Source: Erwinia sp. JUb26
GTDB lineage: Bacteria; Pseudomonadota; Gammaproteobacteria; Enterobacterales; Enterobacteriaceae
Assembly (NCBI RefSeq): GCF_003751505.1
Contig: NZ_RJVB01000010.1
Coordinates: 62,001 to 126,000, forward strand
DNA: 64,000 nucleotides
Reading direction: 5' to 3'
Part shown: piece by piece, positions 56,460 through 64,000 of the stretch
Layout: every line of letters starts with the position of its first letter
Numbering within the stretch: position 1 is the stretch's first letter
Translations under genes and position numbers: made by a program
Notes under the pieces: model-generated
Seen by the model: the letters and a program-made list of their open reading frames with translations, nothing else
Databases searched by the model: none
Told to the model about the DNA's origin: nothing

Positions 56460-57887
56460 TTATTTCTTTTTCGCTTTCGGGTTTGGCAGGTCGGTGATGC
56501 TGCCTTCGAAGATCTCAGCCGCCAGGCCAACCGATTCGTGCAGAGTCGGGTGAGCGTGGATGGTCAGCGCCAGGTCTTCAGCGTCGCAGCCCATTTCGAT
56601 CGCAAGGCCGATTTCACCCAACAGCTCGCCGCCGTTAGTACCGACAATCGCACCACCGATGACGCGGTGAGTGGCTTTGTCGAAAATCAGTTTGGTTATG
56701 CCGTCTGCGCAGTCGGAAGCGATAGCACGACCAGAAGCAGCCCACGGGAAGGTGGCGGTTTCATAGCTAATGCCTTTCTCTTTCGCTTCTTTCTCGGTCA
56801 GACCAACCCAGGCAACTTCTGGCTCGGTGTAGGCGATAGATGGGATCACTTTCGGGTCGAAGTAATGTTTCTTACCAGAAATCACCTCTGCCGCTACGTG
56901 GCCTTCATGTACGCCTTTGTGTGCCAGCATTGGCTGACCCACGATGTCGCCGATAGCAAAGATGTGCGGTACGTTGGTGCGCATCTGCTTGTCAACGCGG
57001 ATAAAGCCGCGATCGTCCACTTCCACGCCCGCTTTACCGGCATCCAGACCTTTACCGTTCGGTACGCGGCCGATAGCCACCAGCACCGCGTCGTAACGCT
57101 GTGGTTCCGCAGGCGCTTTTTTGCCTTCCATCGTCACATAGATACCGTCTTCTTTTGCTTCAACGGCGGTGACTTTGGTTTCCAGCATCAGGTTGAACTG
57201 CTTGGAGATACGCTTGGTGAACACTTTCACCACGTCTTTATCTGCAGCAGGGATCACCTGGTCAAACATCTCGACCACATCAATCTGTGAACCCAGGGCA
57301 TGGTAAACCGTACCCATTTCCAGACCGATGATACCGCCGCCCATAACCAGCAGACGATCCGGAACGGATTTCAGTTCCAGTGCATCGGTGGAATCCCAGA
57401 CGCGTGGATCTTCGTGCGGGATGAACGGCAGCTGAATCGGGCGTGAACCCGCCGCGATGATGGCATTGTCGAAAGTGATCGTGGTGGTTTCACCCTTCTC
57501 ATTTTCAACAACCAGAGTATTTGCACCGGTAAATTTACCCAGGCCGTTAACCACGTTAACTTTACGGCCTTTCGCCATACCGGACAGACCGCCGGTCAGC
57601 TGGGTGATGACTTTCTCTTTCCAGGCGCGGATCTTGTCAACGTCGGTTTGCGGCTTGCCGAACACGATACCGTGAGCTTCCAGCGCTTTCGCTTCTTCAA
57701 TCACCTTCGCCACGTGCAGCAGGGCTTTAGAAGGGATACAGCCGACATTCAGACAAACACCACCAAGGGTGCTGTAACGCTCAACGATGACGGTCTCCAG
57801 ACCTAAATCCGCTGCACGGAAGGCTGCAGAATAGCCTGCAGGACCTGCCCCAAGTACCACGACTTGAGTTTTAATTTCTGTACTCAT
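56460..57887 (-). CDS. lpd: Dihydrolipoamide dehydrogenase
   Basis: Lpd (E3) reoxidises lipoyl groups of the pyruvate and 2-oxoglutarate dehydrogenase complexes and the glycine cleavage system. The 475-aa protein has VLGAGPAGYSAAF, the redox-active disulfide GGVCLNVGCIPSKALL, the second Rossmann GGGIIGLEMG, and the His/Glu pair HAHPTLHESV. The start was taken at the second of two tandem ATGs (MSTEIKTQ). A 300-bp gap with an ERIC element separates it from aceF. Confidence 0.97.
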   Translation of the reverse strand: MSTEIKTQVVVLGAGPAGYSAAFRAADLGLETVIVERYSTLGGVCLNVGCIPSKALLHVAKVIEEAKALEAHGIVFGKPQTDVDKIRAWKEKVITQLTGGLSGMAKGRKVNVVNGLGKFTGANTLVVENEKGETTTITFDNAIIAAGSRPIQLPFIPHEDPRVWDSTDALELKSVPDRLLVMGGGIIGLEMGTVYHALGSQIDVVEMFDQVIPAADKDVVKVFTKRISKQFNLMLETKVTAVEAKEDGIYVTMEGKKAPAEPQRYDAVLVAIGRVPNGKGLDAGKAGVEVDDRGFIRVDKQMRTNVPHIFAIGDIVGQPMLAHKGVHEGHVAAEVISGKKHYFDPKVIPSIAYTEPEVAWVGLTEKEAKEKGISYETATFPWAASGRAIASDCADGITKLIFDKATHRVIGGAIVGTNGGELLGEIGLAIEMGCDAEDLALTIHAHPTLHESVGLAAEIFEGSITDLPNPKAKKK

Positions 57888-57924
57888 CATGACCTCTTAT
57901 TTGATAGTCCGGCGGGTCAGACAG

Positions 57925-58049
57925 ATACCCGTCATACTTGAAACTGCATCTGTATTGGCTGCACTCGCTCGCCCGAATCACTTACCGATGTAAGCTCATT
58001 GGGCTCGTTCCCTTGCCGCCTTGATGCCGCTCCAATTATTTAGGGTATA
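57925..58049. repeat. ERIC element in the aceF-lpd gap
   Basis: A 125-bp element bounded by (G)ATACCCGTCATACTTG and TTATTTAGGGTATA. It contains the diagnostic centre with ATGTAAGCTC, read from TTACCGATGTAAGCTCATTGG, and GCGGCAAG on the reverse strand. This is the enterobacterial repetitive intergenic consensus. It is transcribed within the pdh operon. Confidence 0.9.
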
Positions 58050-58155
58050 TCAATTGCTACGCCCTTCTTCCACCGGGACGCGTTCACCGCAAGAGTTTAC
58101 AGAATTGTTAAAAATCTGCAAACCGCAGTGCCACGAATATCTACATCCCTTATAA

Positions 58156-58179
58156 CAAGGCCGGCTTGCGCCGGCCTTG
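58156..58179 (-). terminator. Perfect hairpin just after aceF
   Basis: CAAGGCCGGC pairs perfectly with GCCGGCCTTG around 4 nt, 8 bp beyond the aceF stop. No T-run follows on the minus strand, so it likely protects the aceEF mRNA or partly attenuates read-through to lpd. Confidence 0.6.
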
Positions 58180-58186
58180 TCTGCTG

Positions 58187-59797
58187 TTACATCACCAGAC
58201 GGCGAATGTCAGCCAGTGCCTGATTGATAATGGTGATGAAGCGTGCACCATCTGCACCGTCGATTACGCGGTGGTCGAAGGAGAGCGACATCGGCATCAT
58301 CAGACGCGGAGTGAACTCTTTACCGTTCCAGACCGGCTCCATAGCAGACTTGGAGACGCCCAGGATAGCCACTTCAGGCGCGTTAACAATCGGCGCGAAG
58401 TGAGTTGTCCCGATGCCGCCCAGGCTGGAAATGGTGAAGCAGCCGCCCTGCATTTCGCCAGCGGTCAGCTTGCCATCACGCGCTTTCTTGGAGATAGCCA
58501 TCAGCTCGCGAGACAGTTCGGTAATCCCTTTCTTGTTCACGTCTTTGAACACCGGAACCACCAGACCGTTTGGCGTATCAACCGCCACACCGATGTTGAT
58601 GTACTTCTTCAGCGTCAGCTTCTGAGCATCTTCGGACAGTGAACTGTTGAAGCGAGGCATCTGCTCCAGGGCCGCCGCAACGGCTTTCATGATGAAGACC
58701 ACTGGAGTGAATTTCACGTCCAGCTTACGTTTGGCCGCTTCATCGTTCTGCTGCTTACGGAAGGCTTCCAGCTCGGTGATATCGGTTTTGTCGAAGTGCG
58801 TAACGTGCGGGATCATCACCCAGTTACGGCTCAGGTTCGCACCAGAGATTTTCTGGATACGGCCCAGTTCAACTTCTTCAATCTCACCAAACTTGCTGAA
58901 GTCCACTTTCGGCCAAGGCAGCATGCCAGGTAGACCACCACCCGCGGCTGCGGCTGGCGCTTCGGCGCGTTTTACCGCGTCCTTAACGTAGGTCTGAACG
59001 TCTTCTTTCAGAATACGCCCTTTACGACCGGTGCCTTTGACTTTGGCCAGGTTTACGCCAAACTCGCGCGCCAGACGGCGGATAACCGGAGTCGCGTGAA
59101 CGTAAGCGTCGTTTTCAGCGAAGTCGGATTTCGCATCAGCTTTCGCAGGGGCAGCAGCTGGAGCCGCTTTCTCTTCCTGCTTAGCCGGTGCAGCTGCAGC
59201 CGGAGCTTCCGCTTTCGCAGCCGGAGCCGGAGCGGCTGGCGCAGCGCCTGCCACTTCAAAGACCATCACCAGTGAACCGGTGCTGACTTTGTCGCCGGTT
59301 GCTACTTTGATCTCTTTCACGGTACCCGCGAACGGAGCCGGCACTTCCATTGAGGCTTTGTCGCCTTCAACGGTCAGGATCGACTGTTCCGCTTCCACGG
59401 TGTCGCCCACTTTGACCATGATCTCGGTGACTTCAACTTCATCGCCGCCGATATCCGGTACGTTCACGTCTTTCGGGCCGCTGGCCGCAGCCGGGGCCGC
59501 AGCAGCTGGTGCAGCCGCTTCTTCTTTCTTCTCTTCAGCCGGTGCGGATGGCGCCGCTGCGCCACCTGCGGCTTCAAAGATCATGATCAGCTTGCCGGTT
59601 TCGACTTTATCGCCGGTAGCCACTTTGATCTCTTTAACCACGCCCGCCTGCGGAGAAGGGACTTCCATAGAAGCCTTATCGCCTTCGACCACGATCAGCG
59701 ACTGTTCAACTTCCACAGTGTCGCCAACCTTCACCAGGATTTCGGTGACTTCAACTTCGTCCGCGCCGATGTCCGGTACATTGATTTCGATAGCCAT
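58187..59797 (-). CDS. aceF: Dihydrolipoamide acetyltransferase (E2 of pyruvate dehydrogenase)
   Basis: AceF moves the acetyl group from E1 to CoA and forms the complex core. The 536-aa protein has two lipoyl domains (lipoyl Lys41 and Lys147, each in GDKASMEVP) joined by Ala/Pro-rich linkers, an E1/E3-binding domain ([24 protein letters not shown]), and the catalytic domain ending in [16 protein letters not shown]. coli AceF has three lipoyl domains and is about 630 aa, so this version is one domain shorter. It follows aceE by 13 bp. Confidence 0.97.
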   Translation of the reverse strand: MAIEINVPDIGADEVEVTEILVKVGDTVEVEQSLIVVEGDKASMEVPSPQAGVVKEIKVATGDKVETGKLIMIFEAAGGAAAPSAPAEEKKEEAAAPAAAAPAAASGPKDVNVPDIGGDEVEVTEIMVKVGDTVEAEQSILTVEGDKASMEVPAPFAGTVKEIKVATGDKVSTGSLVMVFEVAGAAPAAPAPAAKAEAPAAAAPAKQEEKAAPAAAPAKADAKSDFAENDAYVHATPVIRRLAREFGVNLAKVKGTGRKGRILKEDVQTYVKDAVKRAEAPAAAAGGGLPGMLPWPKVDFSKFGEIEEVELGRIQKISGANLSRNWVMIPHVTHFDKTDITELEAFRKQQNDEAAKRKLDVKFTPVVFIMKAVAAALEQMPRFNSSLSEDAQKLTLKKYINIGVAVDTPNGLVVPVFKDVNKKGITELSRELMAISKKARDGKLTAGEMQGGCFTISSLGGIGTTHFAPIVNAPEVAILGVSKSAMEPVWNGKEFTPRLMMPMSLSFDHRVIDGADGARFITIINQALADIRRLVM

Positions 59798-59810
59798 TAC
59801 TCTTTACCTC

Positions 59811-62474
59811 TTATGCCAGACGCGGGTTAACTTTATCGGCATCGATGTCGAACTTGGCGATAGCGTCCGCTACCACTTTCTTATCGATTTCGCCGCGTTT
59901 AGCCAGTTCGCCCAGTGCTGCAACGACAACGTAAGATGCGTCCACTTCGAAGTGGTGACGCAGGTTCTCACGGCTGTCTGAACGACCAAAGCCGTCAGTA
60001 CCCAGAACGCGATAGTCGCTGGCTGGGATGTAGCTGCGAACCTGTTCTGCGAACAGTTTCATATAGTCGGTAGATGCTACTGCCGGTGCATCGCTCATGA
60101 TCTGCGCGATGTAAGGCACGCGTGCTTCCTGAGTTGGATGCAGCATATTCCAACGCTCACAGTCCTGACCGTCGCGGGCCAGTTCGGTGAAGGAGGTCAC
60201 GCTGTAAACATCAGAGCCAACGCCGTAGTCTTTCGCCAGGATTTCTGCCGCTTCACGCACGTGACGCAGGATAGAGCCTGAACCCAGCAGCTGAACTTTA
60301 CCTTTGCTACCTTCGATAGTTTCCAGCTTGTAGATACCCTTACGGATACCTTCTTCAGCGCCTTCCGGCATTGCTGGCATGTGGTAGTTTTCGTTCAGCG
60401 TGGTGATGTAGTAGTACACGTTTTCCTGTGCATCACCGTACATACGCACCAGACCGTCATGCATGATGACTGCCACTTCGTACGCATAAGCTGGATCGTA
60501 AGAGATACAGTTAGGGATAGTCAGAGACTGAATGTGGCTGTGGCCATCTTCGTGCTGCAGACCTTCACCGTTCAGCGTTGTACGACCGGAAGTCCCGCCC
60601 ACCAGGAAGCCGCGAGCCTGCTGGTCACCTGCTGCCCAGCACAGGTCGCCGATACGCTGGAAACCGAACATGGAGTAGTAGATGTAGAACGGGATCATTG
60701 GCAGATTGTTGGTGCTGTAGGACGTTGCCGCCGCCAGCCACGATGCGCCTGCACCCAGTTCGTTGATGCCTTCCTGCAGGATCTGACCTTTTTCGTCTTC
60801 TTTATAGTAAGCAACCTGCTCACGGTCCTGCGGGGTATACTGCTGGCCGTTCGGGCTGTAAATACCGATCTGACGGAACAGGCCTTCCATACCGAAGGTA
60901 CGGGCTTCATCGGCGATGATTGGCACCAGGCGATCTTTGATCGACGGGTTCTTCAGCATCACGTTCAGGGCACGTACGAAAGCGATAGTGGTGGAGATTT
61001 CTTTGTTCTGCTCATCCAGCAGCTGGCGGAAATCTTCCAGCGTTGGCATTTCGAGCTTCTCGCTGAACTTAGGTTCGCGAGTTGGCAGGTAGCCACCCAG
61101 TTTCTGACGCTGTGCGTGCAGGTAGGTGTGCTCTTCTGAGCCTTCAGCAAAGGTCACGTACGGCAGTTTTTCGATGGCAGCATCGTCAACCGGCACGTTG
61201 AAGCGGTCGCGGATATAGCGCACGCCGTCCATGTTCATTTTCTTCACCTGGTGAGCAATGTTTTTGCCCTCCGCGGTGTCGCCCATACCGTAACCTTTGA
61301 TGGTATGAGCCAGGATAACCACAGGTTTGCCCTTGGTGTCCTGCGCTTTTTTCAGTGCGGCGTAAACTTTCTTCGGATCGTGACCACCACGGTTCAGAGA
61401 CCAGATCTCGTCGTCGCTCAGATCTTTCACCAGCTCAGCGGTTTCCGGATATTTACCGAAGAAGTGCTCACGCACGTACGCGCCGTTTTTGGATTTGAAG
61501 GTCTGATAGTCGCCGTCAACGGTTTCGTTCATCAGCTGGATCAGCTTACCGCTGGTGTCTTTACGCAGCAGTTCGTCCCAACGACCGCCCCAGATCACTT
61601 TCAACACTTCCCAGCCAGCACCACCGAAGATGCCTTCCAGTTCGTTGATGATCTTACCGTTACCGGTTACCGGGCCATCCAGACGCTGCAGGTTACAGTT
61701 GATGATGAAGACCAGGTTATCCAGTTTTTCACGGGTAGCGATAGTGATCGCACCTTTAGATTCTGGCTCATCCATCTCACCGTCGCCCAGGAAGGCGTAA
61801 ACGGTCTGCTGAGAGGTATCTTTCAGGCCACGGTGTTCCAGATATTTCAGGAATTTAGCCTGATAGATCGCACCCAATGGACCCAGACCCATTGATACGG
61901 TCGGGAACTGCCAGAAGTCAGGCATCAGTTTAGGGTGTGGGTAAGAAGACAGACCTTTACCGTGAACTTCCTGACGGAAGTTGTTCATCTGATCTTCGCT
62001 CAGACGACCTTCCAGGAAGGCACGAGCATAAACGCCCGGAGAGATGTGACCCTGGAAGTAAACCAGATCGCCGCCGTCTTTTTCCGTACGCGCACGGAAG
62101 AAGTGGTTGAAGCACACTTCATAGATAGTGGCAGAAGACTGGAAGGAGGACATGTGGCCGCCCAGATCCAGATCCTTCTTCGATGCGCGCAGAACGGTCA
62201 TAATGGCGTTCCAGCGAATAGCAGAACGGATACGACGTTCTAAAGATGTGTTGCCCGGGTATTCCGGCTCATCTTCAACAGCAATAGAGTTGATATAGTT
62301 GTTAGCTCCAGCACCTGCAGCCACTTTCACGCCGCCTTTACGTGCTTCGCTCAGAACCTGATCGATCAGATACTGTGCGCGCTCAACACCTTCTTCACGG
62401 ATGACCGATTCGATCGCCTGTAGCCAGTCGCGAGTTTCGATCGGATCCACGTCATTGTTTAAACGTTCTGACAT
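59811..62474 (-). CDS. aceE: Pyruvate dehydrogenase E1 component
   Basis: AceE decarboxylates pyruvate with thiamine diphosphate and acetylates the AceF lipoyl arm. The 887-aa homodimeric E1 matches E. coli throughout: HMSSFQSSATIYEVCFNHFF, the ThDP/magnesium motif GDGEMDEPESKGAITIATREKLDNLVFIINCNLQ (GDG to NCN), and the second-domain segment LQHEDGHSHIQSLTIPN. It follows pdhR after 190 bp of structured leader. Confidence 0.98.
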   Translation of the reverse strand: MSERLNNDVDPIETRDWLQAIESVIREEGVERAQYLIDQVLSEARKGGVKVAAGAGANNYINSIAVEDEPEYPGNTSLERRIRSAIRWNAIMTVLRASKKDLDLGGHMSSFQSSATIYEVCFNHFFRARTEKDGGDLVYFQGHISPGVYARAFLEGRLSEDQMNNFRQEVHGKGLSSYPHPKLMPDFWQFPTVSMGLGPLGAIYQAKFLKYLEHRGLKDTSQQTVYAFLGDGEMDEPESKGAITIATREKLDNLVFIINCNLQRLDGPVTGNGKIINELEGIFGGAGWEVLKVIWGGRWDELLRKDTSGKLIQLMNETVDGDYQTFKSKNGAYVREHFFGKYPETAELVKDLSDDEIWSLNRGGHDPKKVYAALKKAQDTKGKPVVILAHTIKGYGMGDTAEGKNIAHQVKKMNMDGVRYIRDRFNVPVDDAAIEKLPYVTFAEGSEEHTYLHAQRQKLGGYLPTREPKFSEKLEMPTLEDFRQLLDEQNKEISTTIAFVRALNVMLKNPSIKDRLVPIIADEARTFGMEGLFRQIGIYSPNGQQYTPQDREQVAYYKEDEKGQILQEGINELGAGASWLAAATSYSTNNLPMIPFYIYYSMFGFQRIGDLCWAAGDQQARGFLVGGTSGRTTLNGEGLQHEDGHSHIQSLTIPNCISYDPAYAYEVAVIMHDGLVRMYGDAQENVYYYITTLNENYHMPAMPEGAEEGIRKGIYKLETIEGSKGKVQLLGSGSILRHVREAAEILAKDYGVGSDVYSVTSFTELARDGQDCERWNMLHPTQEARVPYIAQIMSDAPAVASTDYMKLFAEQVRSYIPASDYRVLGTDGFGRSDSRENLRHHFEVDASYVVVAALGELAKRGEIDKKVVADAIAKFDIDADKVNPRLA

Positions 62475-62516
62475 GGGGGGTATTCCTTATCTGTGTCTAA
62501 TACGTTGAATTGTCTG

Positions 62517-62565
62517 GAGCCTGTCTCTTTGCATTCTGTCGTTCAGAACACACAGAGACAGGCTC
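62517..62565 (-). promoter_or_regulatory. Hairpin in the pdhR-aceE leader
   Basis: GAGCCTGTCTCT (62517-62528) and AGAGACAGGCTC (62554-62565) form a perfect 12-bp inverted repeat with a 25-nt loop. In the aceE mRNA it lies about 43 bp before the start codon. It may regulate read-through or protect the message. Confidence 0.6.
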
Positions 62566-62571
62566 GTCGTT

Positions 62572-62632
62572 TATACCCTTTAGCCCTGGTGCTGGCGCTA
62601 TGCTAGCCGTTACGCCAATGGTTTTGGGTATA
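62572..62632. repeat. 61-bp segment with TATACCC/GGGTATA ends
   Basis: The segment is bounded by the same 7-bp inverted ends as the ERIC element, but its inside is short and not ERIC-like. It may be an internally deleted relative or a chance palindrome. Confidence 0.4.
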
Positions 62633-62664
62633 GTGCCGCGTTATAGTTACGCGTTTTACTTACG

Positions 62665-63429
62665 TTATTCCTTACGTTGCTGTAAACGTCGCAGGGAACG
62701 CTCTCTACGGCTCTGCTCCCGACTTCTGTCCAGCAATATTTCCTCGATAAACGCCAGGTGGCGGTGTGAGGCTTCACGGGCCTGTTCCGGCTCGCGTGCC
62801 ACAATCGCCTGAAAAATACTGGCGCGATGTTCACTCACTTTCACCAGCATCTCCCGACGCGAGTAGAGTAACTCGAAGTTCTGTCTTACGTTCTGTTCCA
62901 GCATTGGACCCATACTGCGTAGCAAATGCAGCAGCACCACATTATGCGCGGCTTCTGTGACAGCAATCTGATACTGCATCACCGCATCGGCTTCTGCGTC
63001 CAGATCGCCGCTGTCCTGGGCGGTCTGAATTTGCAGATGGCAGTGGCGGATACGTGCAATATCGTCGTCGGTCCCGCGAAGCGCGGCATAATAGGCGGCA
63101 ATCCCTTCCAGCGCATGACGCGTTTCCAGCAGGTCGAACTGGGATTCAGGATGGCCGGCAAGCAGTTCAATGAGCGGATCGCTCAGGCTTTGCCACAGGG
63201 TTTTCTGGACGAAGGTGCCACCGCCCTGACGGCGAAGCAGCAGACCTTTTGCTTCCAGACGCTGGATTGCTTCTCGTAGGGAAGGACGGGAGACATCAAA
63301 CTGCACGGCCAGCTCGCGCTCGGGCAGTAATTTCTCTCCAGGACGCAGCGTCCCTTCCATAATCAGGGACTCAAGCTGCTGCTCGATGGCGTCAGAGAGC
63401 TTTGGTTGGCGGATCTTACTGTAGGCCAT
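62665..63429 (-). CDS. pdhR: Pyruvate dehydrogenase complex repressor
   Basis: PdhR is the GntR/FadR-type repressor of pdhR-aceEF-lpd, relieved by pyruvate. The 254-aa protein has the wHTH ([54 protein letters not shown]) and the FCD effector domain. It is first in the operon, and a perfect PdhR site lies 30 bp upstream of its start, showing autoregulation. Confidence 0.97.
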   Translation of the reverse strand: MAYSKIRQPKLSDAIEQQLESLIMEGTLRPGEKLLPERELAVQFDVSRPSLREAIQRLEAKGLLLRRQGGGTFVQKTLWQSLSDPLIELLAGHPESQFDLLETRHALEGIAAYYAALRGTDDDIARIRHCHLQIQTAQDSGDLDAEADAVMQYQIAVTEAAHNVVLLHLLRSMGPMLEQNVRQNFELLYSRREMLVKVSEHRASIFQAIVAREPEQAREASHRHLAFIEEILLDRSREQSRRERSLRRLQQRKE

Positions 63430-63458
63430 TATCCCTTCTTCTACGATGTGCCAGAGTT

Positions 63459-63475
63459 AATTGGTAATACCAATT
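63459..63475. promoter_or_regulatory. PdhR operator
   Basis: AATTGGTAATACCAATT is a perfect 17-bp palindrome and fits the PdhR consensus (ATTGGT-N3-ACCAAT). It lies between the pdhR promoter region and its start codon. Confidence 0.93.
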
Positions 63476-63677
63476 TAAAAAAGGTGCCCGTAAAGTAACA
63501 AAGTATTCACCTGATGTCTATATGACAACCCGGCGAAACCAGACCCCCGTCTCGTTCCTGGCAAGGGGTTAACGGCATTTTTCGATCCGCCTCGAATGCA
63601 TAATAAATGTTAAATTTTAAAACTTTTTTGAAACACGGCAGCAGCTTAGTTAAATAGCACCCCACTAAAAGCACCCT

Positions 63678-63830
63678 ATGCGATGTCCGATTTCCTTTAT
63701 GCTGCCCCCTGAAATCGTTATGCGTCTATTCGGTGCGATCGTTGTTTTTTTGACCGCACTGGCGCACGGAATGAGAAAGAAAGTGCAAAGCATCCCGCCT
63801 ACCACTATTCTCTGCGCGACGCCAGATTAA
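63678..63830 (+). CDS. Possible small membrane-type protein upstream of aroP
   Basis: An open frame of 50 codons in the 500-bp pdhR-aroP gap, preceded by an in-frame TAA. A downstream ATG at 63720 would give a 36-aa product starting MRLFGAIVVFLTALAHG, a hydrophobic stretch followed by basic residues, as in small inner-membrane or signal-bearing peptides. Neither start has a clear ribosome site. The frame could also be chance. The rest of this gap holds the PdhR box, the aroP promoter region and AT-rich DNA. Confidence 0.3.
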   Translation: MRCPISFMLPPEIVMRLFGAIVVFLTALAHGMRKKVQSIPPTTILCATPD

Positions 63831-63930
63831 GCCAGGTTTTACTTTATCGATAAGCGTAAATATTTCAGTACGTTATTAGATTTAACCACGCTGGCAGACA
63901 TAAATAAAAACAAGTATCACGAGGAAGAGT

Positions 63931-64000
63931 ATGGAACATCAGCAGGGCGAGACGCTGCATCGCGGGTTAAAAAACCGCCACATTCAGCTTATCGCATTAG
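63931..64000 (+). CDS. aroP: Aromatic amino acid permease, N-terminal start (partial)
   Basis: The gene begins at ATG 63931 after GAGGAAG and runs off the window. The visible 23 codons read MEHQQGETLHRGLKNRHIQL and IAL, the cytoplasmic N-terminus of AroP (APC superfamily), which imports Phe, Tyr and Trp. Position next to pdhR, divergently, matches E. coli. Confidence 0.9.
   Translation, partial: MEHQQGETLHRGLKNRHIQLIAL

Noticed and set aside
59280-59981. Ser/Thr-rich plus-strand frame opposite aceF
   Set aside because: Antisense of Ala/Pro-rich lipoyl linkers; not a real protein.
63600-63880. TyrR boxes upstream of aroP
   Set aside because: AT-rich near-palindromes such as TTTAC-N13-GTAAA are present, but none fits TGTAAA-N6-TTTACA well enough to call.

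Overview
The window is an enterobacterial chromosome segment, most probably from an Erwiniaceae member (Erwinia or Pantoea like). The core genes and their order match the E. coli pcnB to aroP interval: pcnB-folK-panBCD, yadGH, can, hpt, cueO, yacC-speE-speD, yacL, acnB, lpd-aceF-aceE-pdhR and aroP. Several core proteins (AcnB, Lpd, AceE, SpeD) look nearly identical to the E. coli ones, from memory of those sequences. The genus is an inference. No rRNA, tRNA, prophage or transposase gene was seen.

The conserved backbone is interrupted by five accessory blocks. (1) Between hpt and cueO, where E. coli has gcd, there is a PLP-dependent Cys/Met-metabolism enzyme and a complete type I-F CRISPR-Cas locus. 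Its cas1, cas2-3, csy1, csy2, csy3 and csy4 genes are all on the minus strand and are flanked by two arrays in the same orientation (10 and 22 spacers). (2) Between speD and yacL is a divergent acid-sugar catabolic locus: DeoR regulator, PdxA2-like dehydrogenase and DUF1537 kinase on one side; Fe-alcohol dehydrogenase, DapA-like lyase, 2-hydroxyacid dehydrogenase, two MFS carriers and a cyclase-family hydrolase on the other. (3) Between yacL and acnB is a LysE/RhtB exporter with a divergent LysR regulator. (4) Between acnB and lpd, about 18 kb hold a polyamine-type cassette (aldehyde dehydrogenase, APC permease, class III aminotransferase), an aldo/keto reductase and LysR pair, and an acyl-CoA cluster (enoyl-CoA hydratase, unusual thiolase, ligase, hotdog thioesterase, MECR-like reductase). 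(5) The same interval also holds a BioMNY biotin transporter with an SDR, and an orphan UbiD-family decarboxylase.

The intergenic DNA is unusually rich. It holds a family of about 200-bp palindromic elements (three full-length types near acnB and bioY, a duplicated fourth, plus fragments). Their outer stems and at least one internal hairpin keep pairing while the sequence changes. It also holds a 40-bp minisatellite, a duplication that copied the 3' end of bioY, and an ERIC element inside the aceF-lpd gap. Clear regulatory sites are a MerR-type 19-bp-spacer promoter (CueR) before cueO and a perfect PdhR box before pdhR.

The CRISPR arrays carry their own history. Two adjacent spacers overlap by 9 nt and reconstruct a 55-bp piece of one invader, with a CC motif exactly where a type I-F PAM is expected. 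Another spacer is itself an intrinsic-terminator hairpin and lies beside a repeat whose Cas6f stem is broken.
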